This document shows positions 11,442 to 23,600 of a DNA stretch of 64,000 bases, in pieces. The notes beneath the pieces are model-generated. The model worked only from the letters and a program-made list of their open reading frames with translations. It was not told the DNA's origin and did not search any database. Source of the DNA: Zopfochytrium polystomum (taxonomy: Eukaryota > Chytridiomycota > Chytridiomycetes > Chytridiales > Chytridiaceae); NCBI GenBank assembly GCA_025765615.1, contig JAIVFJ010000028.1, positions 310,001 to 374,000 on the forward strand. Reading direction: 5' to 3'. Each line of letters starts with the position of its first letter. The first letter of the stretch is position 1. The translations under genes and the position numbers were made by a program.

Positions 11442-14400
11442 TCAAAACGTCCATTGAGGAGGTTGGCCAATGCTGGCGGCAGTTGAGGTTGGAGTTGGGG
11501 GCCAGAACGACGTGCTGGATGCTGATGAAGAGGTTGCTCCAGTTTGCTCATGTCCGACCCAAATGGACGGGCTTATCGAGAGGCTTTGCTGCTGACCTGG
11601 AAACAGGTGCGGTTGCAACTGGTGAGGTTGCTGCAGTTGCTGAGAGGCCTGAGGAGCGCCTTGAGCCATTCCGAGATCGAAGCTAGTGACGTCGAAACGT
11701 TGGGCTCGGGACATTCCCTGGTCCCCATTGGCCTTGTGCATCGAGGTTTGAGTCGACGGTGTTCCGACGCGTTGAGGAAAGACGGATTCCAAGCCAGGTC
11801 GAGCTGAAGAGCCGCTTCGAAGACCGTAAAACTCTGGCATTCCGGCCAATTGGCCCGCATAGGAAGTTCGCAACAGTCCACCGGTGACAGTGGCACGCTT
11901 AGGTTGGGCAGCAGCAGACGCGTCGTGCCAGTCCTGCTGCGGCATATTGTCTTGCATTTTGAGATTTGGAAGGCTTCCCTTGCGGCGAACTTCCTCTTCA
12001 TAATGCTTGAGCGACGGATTGTGGTGTGAGAGCTGCTTGTCCATGAGAAGTTCGCTGGTCTGCTGCAGCGCAGATTGGCTCCGCGCAAGCATTGTGGAAG
12101 TGCCTGCGGCTCCCCATATTGCGCCGTCTGACCAAAGCGAGCTCGGCTGTTTGATTTTAGCTCCAAAGTCAACCGAGCGTCTGGCAGACGGGGCTGCTAT
12201 GGGTTGATACAGTTGAGTCGGGTTTTGACCGAAGAGAGACGGCATCGATCCAATTGACGAGCCCAGTGATGAAGCCAGTGACGAACCCGCTGTCCCGCTG
12301 CTTTCCGAGTTCCACATGAGGTCAGGTGACGCTTCAAGCCGGGACGGGTCTTGCAAAGGATACTGGCCATCTGCATTCATCCAGTGGGCTTGCTGCTGTG
12401 CGGCCAACAGAGGTGGGGGAATCCATTCCGCCGCCGGCGCAATCGTGTTTCCACTGAGTTTCATATTCACTGTCGCTTCAGCAAGAGCCCATTTTTGAGA
12501 ATCGGGCTCCATCTTGGTGCTCGGCTTAGCCTGCGGCATTTCCCACGGGCGTGAGGACGTCGCCTGGGAGGGAGCGTCCGGCTTGTCCCAGTGGGCACCG
12601 GTCGAAAATGTTGTCGGCTTGCGAGGAGGCGAGTCCCATGTTGGGGTACACCCTGGACGAGTCCATCCAGCCGGAACGACTTTGCTGAGGCTTCCATTGG
12701 TTTCTCCCTGGAAGGTAACATCACTTAGCGGCCGGGGTGGGCAGGCGAGGATGGCTCGCACACTTACACTATTGGACGAAGAAGACGTTCCAGCAGAAGG
12801 AGCCTGAGTGGTCGCTTGCGATTCCAAAGGTGGAACGCGTAGATCCGTCGGCGTGTGACTGCCAGACGAATCACCCGGAGACGCTGTCGCGCCCACTTGG
12901 TTGTTGATGCCCTTCTTTGAGCCATTTCGGGTCTCTTCTCCCAGTTGCACTTCGCTGAAAGTCCTCGGGTCGTTGAAGCTGTTACATTGCCAAATGAGGA
13001 GAGTTTAATTCGAGAATCGAAGAGGCGTTCAGCAGGAAAAAGCGAACCAAGTTTCGATGTCTTCTTTGGGGTCCGCCTTCGTCCGCCGAAGTTTGTTCAG
13101 GCGATCTGAGGACACGTTAGTGGTGTCGACGAACTACTGAGCGATACTTACTCGGGTCATATTCAATTTTCAATCGCACACCATGAAGGCGCTGAATAAA
13201 AGGTGTGAAAATATGCGACGAAACTTATTCACATACTTCGCCACTAAGTCGAAGGGCCCGCTCCATGTCTTCCTCCAAAATATCTACATAGGCACATGGT
13301 CGTTTGTCTGGAGAATTCTTCGAGAGGCGTATTCGGACAAACTATTACCAAAAGTGAGTTTTTTCTTCTCTCAAACCGTCGATGTCACTTACAGAAATTG
13401 AGCGGAAGAACCCTTTCAAGTCTTCTAGAGTAGTTTCGTCCTTGAAGTTCCCCACCCAAAGGGTTGAGACACCAGCCTTCATGATCTTAGCTCTTAGCTT
13501 CAACACATCAGTCTTTATAAGGAGAATACCTCTGGTGCAAAGGAGTCCGCATCGCTGCTCCAGTTGGAGCCGCTCTCCCAATTCGAGCGGTCGCCCTTCG
13601 TGGTTGTGGGCCACTGGGTCTGAGCTTGTCCGGAAAGGGCGGGCGGCGGCACTTTGCCCTCAGATCCCGCAGGTGAATCTCGTCCGTCAGTAAGACCGGC
13701 CATCTGCGTGGAAGCGTCCGATGCTGAACGCAAAGGCAGAGTCGGTGCTGGTACAGCAACTTGGTCGTTGCCGGACCGTTGTTCACCTTTTATCTTTATC
13801 GGCTCCATGCGCTGAGGCGACGTCGTCGCTCGAACACTCAGATGGGAAGCTGAAGAGTCTTCTCCATTAGGAAAGTTATACACAGCTCCACTGCTCAGTT
13901 CTTCAAATGCTCGTCTACGAAGTTTCGTTGTAACATCTAGCAAATAGGTTAGGGCTCGAGTTGGCAAACAGGAAAAGCTCACATGACGCAAAACGGAAAC
14001 TCAGGCTGTTCTCATAAGCTTCGACCAAAACGTGTCCCTCGTTCAACCCAGGCAGGTCTGCAAATGCGGGCCTGAATTCTTTGTCATTGTAGACATTAAA
14101 TCTTGCAATCTTCTGCAGAAACTCAATCAAGAGAAACTCGCGACGGCTGCAACGAAAGTCAGATTTGAAAGATATGACGGAGACACCTTGCCTTCGGACA
14201 GCGTCCGGCTCCTGCTGAAGCGCCTTGAGTTTCGCCTCAAATCCAGTCAGAAATTCTTGCGAGTATCTTTGCGTCGCAGCTTTTGCATTAAAGTTCTCCC
14301 TCGTAATAAGAGACGGCGAACCAGATGGTGAAGACTTGAGAACCAAGTCGGCCTTAATAAAGGAGGCGATCAATATCTACGAGTAAGGCAAGCTCTCGTC

Positions 14401-15287
14401 GTCTCACATCGATAACACCAGCAAGCTGATCGACGAGAGGGTGTGAGGGTAAAGAAGTTGCAAAGATTCTGAGCTCAGCAGGGCTGGCTTGAGGAAGTGA
14501 TCCCATGATGAACTCTGCAATATCAAGCATAGACGTCGCGCCATATGCAGTAGAGGAGGGCAAAATCTCGTCGGGAATGCCACCGCCGAGGCAAAACACA
14601 CGAACACTTGAGCGGCCATCAGCTGCCGCGAGAGAGAGAAGCTTCCTTTGGAAATAACGTGCAGATTCGGAATAACACGCGTCCTTTGAACAAAGCTATC
14701 GACAATCCTCCGCTGTAGTTTTGTAAGAAAATGCGGCTATTGTGTAAGAAATCGCAGCTAACTTCGCTTTGGGGTACATACATCTTCATAGCGACTCGCA
14801 ATGACGTATAGAGGAATCTTGAGGCTCTTCTTCAAAGCGGCGTAGTCGCTCACCTCCGACAAAGATATCGACATTGAGAGGAGAATATCGATTATTTGTT
14901 CTCTTTCCTTAGACATTATAATTTCAACTTGATCTTTCGACAAAATAGGACAGTTTGACAATAGTGCGCGAAGTCGACTGGCAAGTGTTTCAGCAACTAA
15001 AAAAAGCCAATATTCAGGGCACATACGCTTCAGGAAGAGTAAGGATACTTTGGTCATCTAAATAAAATATTGGGTGAATTTGATGATTGTCGTTTGAGAA
15101 TCTTCTTACCAACGAATCCAAATTCCCCGACATGAATCACGGCAGCCGCGCCTGCCAATTCAGCTTTCTCCGAAAGAGCGGAGATTTGGCCTTTGGACGG
15201 TGTGGATTAGATCTCATGGTTAATAATCTTCAAACGAAGGAGCCCACCTCGACAATTGGAGACGCACAAGATCGCTTTGGACGTCAT
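11442..15287 (-). CDS. DUF2433/metallophosphoesterase-like protein with C-terminal RRM
   Basis: Exons (minus strand): 15287-15248, 15190-15110, 14996-14782, 14712-14408, 14376-13983, 13936-13530, 13497-13393, 13341-13237, 13191-13152, 13105-13048, 12978-12768, 12707-11442, about 1,074 aa. The N-terminus (ILCVSNCRGQISAL, AVIHVGEFGF) resembles the first metal-site motifs of calcineurin-like phosphoesterases as found in fungal DUF2433 proteins. The usual D-x-[HR]-G and GD positions read N-x-R-G and GE, so catalysis is doubtful. Later segments (IPNLHVISKG, VRVFCLGGG, FIKADLVL) also fit that family from memory. The RRM follows, with RNP2-like LWVGNF and RNP1-like CAYVDI split over exons. The tail (about 420 codons) is Ser, Gln and Pro rich. 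Exon 4 is open only if 2 bp are removed from the GA tract at 14630-14639. The 60-nt intron 12767-12708 is in frame and could be retained. Confidence 0.7.
14377..14407 (-). other. 31-nt intron
   Basis: Borders read GAT|GTGAGA and CTCGTAG|ATA with a CTTAC branch-like site. Removing the 31 nt joins GVID to ILIASFIKADLVL in phase; retaining it leads to a stop within 20 codons. This is short for a spliceosomal intron. Confidence 0.55.
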
Positions 15288-16083
15288 TTGACTCTGGGGG
15301 GGTTCCAATGCAAGCTGCTGAGGAAGGCTGTGCCGTATTCGCCAGGGAACAAAAGTAGGTCGATTGGTAATGCCAACCGTTTAAAGGCCGGAGCCCTTTA
15401 GTTTAATCAGTGAGGATCCGAAAGAGCACCGGATGCGAGCCGGCTGAGGTCGCGTCGAATCCAGCCGATTAAGCGGTTTGTTACGATAGTCTACTTTTAG
15501 GGGCAATAAGAGGATGGAGAGATTGTGGATACAAGAAAGAGTGCGAGGGACAGGAATGGTGGAAGATCGTGAGAAAGCAATGTCGCGACGCGATGAAGCT
15601 GCATGGTGGCATTGGCGTGTCGCAAAATGCGCTCGCAACAACTGATGGGAAAGGGATCCATGCAGTGATTCAGTTGGTCCCTACAGTCTTCTGGCTGCTG
15701 GAGGATGACTGCAGTGGCCAAGGGCTGCCGAGATGGAGAATGCAACTCCGCCTCAATCGCAGTTCGTGCGGTTCCAGAAATCGAGGATGGCACAGGCAAA
15801 CGGAATGGAGAATGAGGATCGCTCCGGTCGGCAAGCAGCAGAAGCGAGATGTGTATGGCGACAGGGCGTGCTGGCGGTCTCTGGCCTGCGATGATGGCGG
15901 GGTGGGGGGGAAGGCGCTCACCTCACTCGTGCCGTTCTCTCCCTTTTTTTTTCCTTTCGTCCCTCAGCTGTGCGCGGCGCGCTTATCCAAGTTTAAATTT
16001 TTCAATCTCCGACACACCGCAAGCTTCCTCGGCCCTCTTCGGACGCTGCGACGATGCTTTGCCCTTTGCAAGAACGATTAGAC
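15288..16083. other. Intergenic between two minus-strand genes
   Basis: Contains the 5' flank of the DUF2433-RRM gene and the 3' flank of Sen15. Open frames here are short and overlap on both strands without motifs. No gene is called. Confidence 0.5.
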
Positions 16084-17002
16084 TCAAAACGTCTTCTTTT
16101 CATTCGCCGCCGCTGCGTACGGCAGTGGCGCCTTTGCCCCAACAGAATAATAGACAATCTCCTGGTTGTCCTCCTTGGCCCCAACCAGCGCCAGGATCAC
16201 CCTGGGAAAAACAAAGGGAAAAAAGCAAAGGAACAGACAAGCAGGCGCGTTTTGCCAACGATGAAAAATGGTTAGCGCTCATCTGGAGGGGAAGAATTCT
16301 CTCTCTCTTTCCCGCCCGTACCCTTGGTCTTTGTCTCCTCCGCTTGGTGCGTTCTTCGCCAGAAACTGTCGATCCTTCGCCAGGCTTATTTGAGGTGGGG
16401 ACGAGGGGCGGTGTGGGGCGTGGTGAGGTCAGAATTAAGGGTCTTGTTCCAACGACGATCTAGTTCCCTGCGGTTTCACACCGCCGCCAGGGACGCTTGC
16501 ACCAACCTTGTGAATGTCCACATCTCCGTGGTGAGCATTGGCCGGAGCAAAAATGTCTCCCCCTGCTCTTACTTAGCATCAGCCTCACACTCAACAAAGG
16601 ATATTTGAACGAGGAAAAGAAAAACCGCTCATTTCCTCCCCTCTCTGCACGAGCGAATAATCTGAAAAAGACCCTACCACATCAGCAGATTTAGCAGCCT
16701 TCAGCGCGACAACATTAACCTCGGGAACGTAGTACGCCTCTGCGGAAATCCACTTCTTCTCTGAAGCCAGGCGCGGAGAAAAAACACTTTCATGAGCGCT
16801 TCCCATTTCGGCCAGCGACGCACGTCCGTTTGGCCTCACCCACGATCAAATCCAGAAACACCCGCATCGCCAGCTTCCTTGAAGCTGCTGCGCGGGCTGG
16901 AAGGTTGACGCACGATCGAAAGGCCTCTGAACAGCGCTGCGCAATGGACTCGGGAGTCTCCGTTGGCGGCGCTGGACCTTGCACAGGCGGATTGTCGCCC
17001 AT
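16084..17002 (-). CDS. SEN15: tRNA-splicing endonuclease subunit Sen15-like
   Basis: Four exons (17002-16840, 16760-16678, 16562-16507, 16201-16084) give 139 aa, matching the small size of Sen15/TSEN15, with all phases consistent. Sen15 is a non-catalytic subunit of the heterotetrameric tRNA intron endonuclease. Family-like features: AMRVFLDLIVEKKW followed by YYVPEVNVVAL, corresponding to the conserved YLDL..KKW and PEL.LVAI segments, then MWTFTRVILALVGAKEDN and EIVYYSV, corresponding to the C-terminal ITLAIV..IVYY strands. The identification rests on remembered family patterns and would need a profile search. The gene is divergent from the XRCC4-like gene, 138 bp apart. Confidence 0.7.
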
Positions 17003-17140
17003 GATTTTTTACGGAACGGTTACACGGGTGTAGTGCCGGAACGGAAAGTGGGTAGAGAGAGGGTGTTTGCGGATCGGACTGAAGGGGAGGCGGGCGGGTA
17101 GAGCGAGAGTTCTGTGACAAGGACCAACCGTCTTCGAAAA
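17003..17140. promoter_or_regulatory. Shared divergent promoter, SEN15 / XRCC4-like
   Basis: Only 138 bp separate the two start codons on opposite strands, so the genes must share upstream DNA. No clear TATA box is seen. Confidence 0.6.
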
Positions 17141-19280
17141 ATGGAGTTCGCGGTCGTCTCGGACCCAGCGGAAGGACGCAACGTCGTCCAATCCTCTTGG
17201 TTCGACGTAGTCCCAGCCGCTGCCTCGAGGGAACGCTCTTCAGCAACCGTAGGCTCCAGCGCCGGCAGTAGCAGAGCGGGGGCTTCTGCTCTGCGGGACT
17301 CCACTCGCATCAAAGTCGTTGTCGTGCGCCTCCCCGTTTCCGAAGTTTGGCAGTGCAATGGTACGGTAGGGCCGTGCCACAGGCTTTCTCGTCGGGACCT
17401 GCCGCCACCAACCCCCCCAACCCCAAAACCCCGCAAAGCTTCACCCGCATCTTTCAAACAGATGAATTCTCAGCAATTGATTGTTTAACTCCTCGTAGTG
17501 TCTGTCGCCCACCTCCGCTCAGAGGCAGAGCACCAAAACGAGAGCATCGATGAGTTCGAGGATTCTGTTCGAGCGGCACTAGAAGCTCGCATGGACAAAC
17601 GAGGCAGGCGTGCAGGGTGCTCCATAAGAGCAGATCCTAGCGACGCGTCAGAGGTATTGTTGTTACGTTGCACGCCTTGACAGCGCTCCTGATCGTGCCT
17701 TCAGCGTCTGTCCCTCTTCGTGTTTCCTGACTTGGATGGCGACATTGAGGTTCGGACTTTGTCCGCTTGTTTGAATATCCACGACCTCACCCGCGCGCAA
17801 CCTCAGTTTGAAATAATGTCCTTACCACTCACTCATGTGGCTCGACCTTCACAGAGAGAGGTTGTTTGGTCTGACTTCATTGACATTCTCGTTCGAGACC
17901 GTGGAGAACAGCAGGTATGTCGACTTATAGAGCATTTTTCAAAGCTCACGGCAAGCAGAAAAGAATAGCCGAGCTTGAAAAGATGCAAGCAATACTCGTT
18001 CGAGACCTTTCAGATACCCAATTTGCTTTTGACCAGTGGTGTAGAGAAAAGGAATCGGTGGAGTTAGAAAATATGAAGAAGGTTAGTCTCTGGGATATCT
18101 CGACGAGGCTCACTCAGTTTCGATGCAAGTTTCGAGATGTTCTCAACCAAAAGAAACGCAAAATACGGGAGCTCATGGCTGCGGGGAAAGAATCTGGTAA
18201 GCAGCCCAGGAATCGCATCTTGTATTCTGACGTTTCTCACAGACGAAAAGATTCAAAACCTGCAGGAGGCACTGAACGCAGCTCGTAAGACATCTGCATG
18301 GCCCCAAAAATCCCACTAAACCCTTTCTAGAAGCAGGAACGGGTGTCAAACCCGAGTTTGACGCGTTCGATGGAAAGTTTTGGCTTGCTAGCAGGGTGCC
18401 TGTTGCACTGTTTTAACGCACGATCGGCCACTCACTTCCCCATCACAGAAAGCGTCACTCCCGTCGACTCGTCCATCCCCACTACCCCTTCCCTCGCGAC
18501 TCAAACGCACGGCCCCACAACCCCGCGACCGTCCACCGCCCGTCGCGACCGGCAGCAGCGCCCGGCCGTCGCCTCGTCCTCGACCTTCAACCCCCCCTCC
18601 ACGCCGACGCCCGTCCGAACCCGCTCAAGCATCCCCCTCGACCGGACGGCCCTCGTCCCGTCCTCGTCGCCGCCGGCGCCGTCTCCTCAGCGCACCCCCA
18701 AGGGCTCGGACGGTGCCGGCGCGGTCGCTGGGGACGACGGGAGCAAGACGCCGACGAGGATGGGGAAGCGAAGCCGCCTCGCCGCGATGGACTTGGACTT
18801 GGACGACGACGACAACGACGACGACGGGCCGCCGAAGATGCTGTTTGCGTCGAAGGGGCTGCGCAGCGCGAGCATGTTGAGCGTCGGACCTGCGGGCGGG
18901 AGGTTTGTGTCGCGGCTTTGTTTTTTTTTCTTTCTTTTGATTTCAGGGCAGACCGGGAGGGAGTTGGTTGCCCTAGGGGATTAGTGCCAGCGGCGGACAT
19001 CTAATGCTGTCTCGCTCTCTCTCTCTCTCCACCGCTTTTTTTTTAATTGTTTTTATTTCTTTTTGGCACTGGTTATTTGTCACACTTGCGATCTAGACGA
19101 GCCGCGGTCGCTCCAAAGCTCAAGCAGGAGCAAGGCGACCTGGTCGCCGACTCTGCGCACTCACCACCCCGAACCGGGCCGTCGGCGCGTTCCGCTTCGA
19201 CGCCAGCGTCGCGCCAGCCGTCGCAGCTTCCGCGGTCGGATTCGGCGGCCGCCGAGTCGCTGTTTAGAAAGCTGCAGTGA
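17141..19280 (+). CDS. XRCC4-type non-homologous end-joining protein
   Basis: Exons: 17141-17360, 17499-17653, 17705-17914, 17959-18081, 18118-18196, 18243-18284, about 18331-18376, about 18453-18902, 19097-19280, roughly 500 aa. XRCC4 (yeast Lif1) dimerises through a long helix and holds DNA ligase IV. The head region (about 1-190) has the short-strand pattern expected (FAVVSDP, FDGDSV-type helix, LFVFPDL). The stalk is the best evidence: IAELEKMQAILVRDL, then KFRDVLNQKKRKIREL, closely matching RFILVLNEKKTKIRSL of animal XRCC4 in position and spacing. The C-tail is Ser/Thr/Pro rich with an Asp run (DLDLDDDDNDDD) and ends ESLFRKLQ. The junction near 18376-18453 is uncertain. Introns of 36 and 44 nt are proposed; the 36-nt one is in frame and may be exonic. 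Confidence 0.75.
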
Positions 19281-19448
19281 CTGTTCTAAGGGGGGGGGGG
19301 GGGGAAACCGTTGAAGTGTTTTTATGAGAGTATTTATTCCTTGCTCTTCGTTCTTTCTTTTTTTTTTTGTTTTGTTTTGTAACCTTCTCGCTTACGTTTG
19401 CACGCGTCGAATCCTTATTGTGTGTTGCAGTACTGTTATCTCTCTCCC

Positions 19449-19484
<36 letters not shown>

Positions 19485-20613
19485 CATTGTTCCAGCCCTT
19501 AAGGGGCCGGCGGGAAGAGAAAGAGCCATTTCTTTCTTGTCACTGCCGGAGCATGCTTGTACCCTTGCGTTTCCTTGCAGTCTCAGAAGTGCTCCTGCCG
19601 CAACTTGCACAACCCAATCGCTACCCCCCGCGACTTTGACTTGCGCAATCGGGGGCAGGGGTTTCGGAGGGGCGTAATGAAAGCCAAAGTATCGATACAG
19701 GAAACTGTATCCTTCGAGTCGGACTTTTTCGTACCTACCCCCCCCCCCCCCCACACACACACACACATACAGCGATGAGATAAAAGGGCGACCTCACATT
19801 TTTTTGTTTTCTCCGTCAGCGCTCATGAGGGACATAATTGTTTTATAGATCCAAGCCAAAAAAAAAAAAAAAAAAAAAAGCAGGAACAGGAACTTGAAGG
19901 TTGCGGAGGGCGGGCCGGACAGGGACACACGAAAAAAAAAAAGGATAAAAAGAAAAAAAACAAGAAACAATCAACGAAGAAGAAGACTCGATGAAGTGCC
20001 AAAGGGGGGTGAAAGAGTGGGCATGGATTTTCGACTGCGACTGGAGAGAGAGGGAGGAGCGACGGCGTACGGCAATTACACAGAGAGGCCAAAAAGGAAG
20101 GAAAATTCAAGAAATGGGAGAGAAAAAGAAATGAAAAAAAAAGAGAAGAGGGGATTGATAGACAAGACCGGAAGGAGGAACATGGGGGGAAACAGGAAAG
20201 GCAAACATAGCGGACTAGGCGCGGTGTTTCTTATCCGACGGTGCGCATGCCGCCTGGGCTTTGGTTGGGGGAAATGGGTCGGCAATGTGTTGGGTAGCGG
20301 TCTATCGGGATTTGTCGTGGCGATTAAAGCGGTGGTGGGTGGGGTGGTTGGGGGTGGAGGAAAGAGAGAAGGGGAAGTAAATCGAAATAGCAAGCGGCTG
20401 ATTACCGTTTGAGGTAGGTAGCGTCGGGGGACGCGGGGGGCCGCGATTGGAGCAGGCCAAAGTTGATGGTGTGGGGCGGAGATTATTAGAGGTTTTTTTG
20501 GAATGAGAACGAGGGGACACCGGGCCGAGGAAGAACGTGGTGGGGAGATAATTTGCGGGGAGGGTGTTTCTGCTATTCGTCGTCTTCTCTCTCACGGAAC
20601 AGGAAAATAGAAA
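19281..20613. repeat. Convergent intergenic region with long homopolymers
   Basis: Includes a G run at 19290-19303, a 32-base T run (19453-19484), a C13 plus (CA)n tract at 19739-19769, and A runs near 19858-19879. It separates the convergent XRCC4-like and Bem3-like genes. A 172-codon Lys/Arg/Gly frame at 19894-20412 is low-complexity and not called as a gene. Confidence 0.6.
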
Positions 20614-23600
20614 TTACAACCCAGCCGGTCCCTCCCCTGAACCAGCCGCACCGCCACCCGTATAGGGCAGCGCAAAGACCGCGTCGAACTCTGCCAGCAT
20701 CAAGCCAAAGAGGCCGACGGGGATTCCCAGCGTCGGCGAAAAGACGATGCCAACGTTCCGCACGGTCATCTTGTTCACGTCGGAGCGCTGCACGACTTCG
20801 ACCAGGTGCGAGCAGAGGATCCGGAGGAGCGTGTAGTTTGCGGAGGGAAGCATCGACAAGAGGGTGGCGAGCTCGGAGATGCGGTCGTTGCGGTCTTCAA
20901 GCTCGAGGATCATTGTGAAATCGCGTTGCAGGTGTTGCGTCAGGATCGGCATCGGCAGCTCGCGCAGAAACAGCTTGAGGACTCCCGCCACGGCGTGGAC
21001 GTCGTAAGGCTCGCCGGCGACCAGGTCGACGTCGCCCTCGGTGTTGAATTTCTCTTTCAGAAGCTGGACGGTCGTGGACGATCCAGACAGCCGGTAGATC
21101 CCTTCTTCGTCCAGGGCTTTCATGACGAGGAGGTAGTCGATGCAGCGGTACACGATGGCGGGCAGCTCCAACGTGTCGCTGATGCGGGTGAGCGCGACGG
21201 CTTGCTCGAGTGGGAGCCCAAACACGGCGCGCGAGGGCAGGCCAGCCATGTGGCGGGCGGTGTCGGGCCCGCCGCGCTTGCGGCCCCAGTTCAGCGCGCT
21301 GCTCACCATTTTGTTGACGCCGGCCTGAGCGCCACGCAGCCCGCCCACGGACAGATTCCGCGGCGACATGTTCGGGGCCGCCATTGGCGATCCGTCGTCG
21401 CCCACCGCCGCGCCGCCGAACGGCATCATCCCCGAGGACCCCGGCGACACGGCCAAGCCGCCCGCCCCCGAGCCGGGGGTGGCGCCGCCGCTGCTTCCGC
21501 CGACGCCGCCGCTGCTCATCATTTGCTGCGCAAGCATCGCGGCCTGCTGCGCGGTCTGCATTTGCACCCACGAGACGTCGACGAGGGGCAGAGGCACGGG
21601 GTGCTGCTGCATCGCGCGCTGGTGGTCGTCGGCGTTGTTCCGGGAAGGCGGTTTCGAGCCCGAGGAGGCCGCAGCGGCGACCAGCGCCGCGAGTGGGTCG
21701 CCGCCGCCGCCAACGACGGGAGGCGGGGCTACGCCCGGGAGTCCTGGGAATGCGCCCCCGGGGAAGCCGCCGCTGGCCATCTGCGGGGATCCTGTCATGT
21801 AGCTGTTGCCGTACGGAGAGCCGGCAGCGCTAGGATTCGAGTAGCCACTGGGGGACGAGCTCAGCGTAGAGTTCCAGGACGGTGTGTTGAACGACTGCCG
21901 GGATTGGAGGGAGCTAGGGCGCGGGTACTGTGTAGATTCTAGCGGGGGCTGGCTGAGAGGGCTGGAGCCGTCGCTTGTCAGGCTGAGACTTCTTGGGGCC
22001 TGGACACTGGAAGCGATGCTATTGGTCGCTTGCGGAGGGCGGGCTTCGAGGATCAGCTGGGAGAGAATTCGGAACCATTCTTCTCGGTCGCCCTCGTTCG
22101 CTGCAGCCAAAATGTGACGGGCAAATACTTTCGACTCAGGTGGGACAGAATCGCTGTCGTTGAAACTTCCGGATTTGTACTCGACGAGCGCGAATGCGAA
22201 CGGGAAGTTTGAGTCACCACCCAGTGGAATGCGGGTTTAAAAGACAGTGACGAAGCTTGATGGATGCCACGACGTCTTTCGACATTGGCTGCGGCAAGAA
22301 AATACTCAGTGAAACGAATCAAAGAAAAAGCTCATCTTTAGTTTGCCAACTTACATCATCATAGCACTCCAAAATGGCGGCCTTGCATCTGTAATATCGC
22401 GCTTTCCAGGTTGCTAGCCCCTTGTTCTTTTTGTGCAGGAAACCTTCCTTAATAATCAAGGAATCTGAAGAGTTATGCCCACTGCGTCTCTGCGGTTGAT
22501 TCAGGTTTATTCCGAGGAACTCGGAAATCTCCCGCGAGTCCTTCTCGTATTCGATCAAGCGCCTCAAGTACTGCTCAATATAGCCTTTGCGCTGGTCAAA
22601 CTTCAAGGGAGTGTACGTAGTAAATACTGATTTTTCCAAGGCTGGAAGTGCCTTTGTGAGAGGGGTTCGAGGATTTGATCGAACCTAGAGTATCAAAATT
22701 CGGCCACTGTCGGTCAGGATGAATCGCGGGTCAGAAGGGCTTGCATCACCTTTGCGTCCAGAGCCGAAAAGTCTGCGGCGGTCCGATCAACGGACCACGA
22801 ATCTGTGCTCTGAACGTAAATGGTAAAACTCATTGTGCGATCGCTTAGAGGTCGTGAAGATACAACTGTAAACGAACAGCCTGTCAAGGAGGATTCTCGC
22901 GCAGGAAGCGGTGGCGGCGGCAGTCCAGACTGCATTCTTAAAGGCGGTACCCCTCCTGGATAGTTGCCAGAAGCCCCGTTGGCGGTGTTTATGACAAGTG
23001 ACGGCTCTGAGGTGGAACGGGAGCTGAGTGTGCTCGGCGGAGTTGGGAGAGGGTGGCTCCCAGGGAAATGTCGCGGGGCGCCGCTGCTGTCGTACTCAAC
23101 CCCTCGTGACGACTGGGATGGCTGAGGATAGTTCAAGCTGACAGACGAAAGACGCAGATCTGTTGGTCGAGATGCTTGAAAGCTTTCAGGCGAGTAAGTT
23201 TCAGAGGAGGAGCGCGCCATAAGGCGCTGAGGTGGCATTTGGACGTTATGGACGGACCGAGGGGAGGCATCTGCGGGTGACGAGGAGCCAGGAATAGGTG
23301 GCAGTGGCATTCTCTCGGGCATTTGGAGAGGAGGAAGAGGTTTGAGAGTGTCTTGCGCCTCCGCCTCTAGATCCTCCGAATCGCCAGCTTCGTCATCATT
23401 ATCATCTTCACTATCGTTGGGTTCTGAGTTTTCGGCTCCTTCCCCGCCGACTGTCTCCACCAGGGTCTTCGACTCGTCACCCTTCTCGCCGATATCGTGA
23501 ACATCGGCAATCGAAACTGAATCATCGAACACAGTCTGCTTTGAGGGAGGTGGCGTGAACAGAGAAGAAGCTAGATCCAACGCTGAAGAGTCAGAGTCAA

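Noticed and set aside
15060..15061. 31-nt extra exon near 15031-15061 in the DUF2433-RRM gene, bounded by TAG and GTATGT
   Set aside because: Including it breaks phase with the next exon; skipping it joins FGFV to VAETLASRL in frame.
19894..20412. 172-codon Lys/Arg/Gly-rich open frame
   Set aside because: Purine-rich low-complexity sequence; no motifs, no splice context, and the complementary strand is open as well.
22213..22242. TTTTAAAC as a programmed -1 frameshift site
   Set aside because: A -1 shift would enter the third frame, which lacks the PH-domain strands. The domain continues in the +1 frame.
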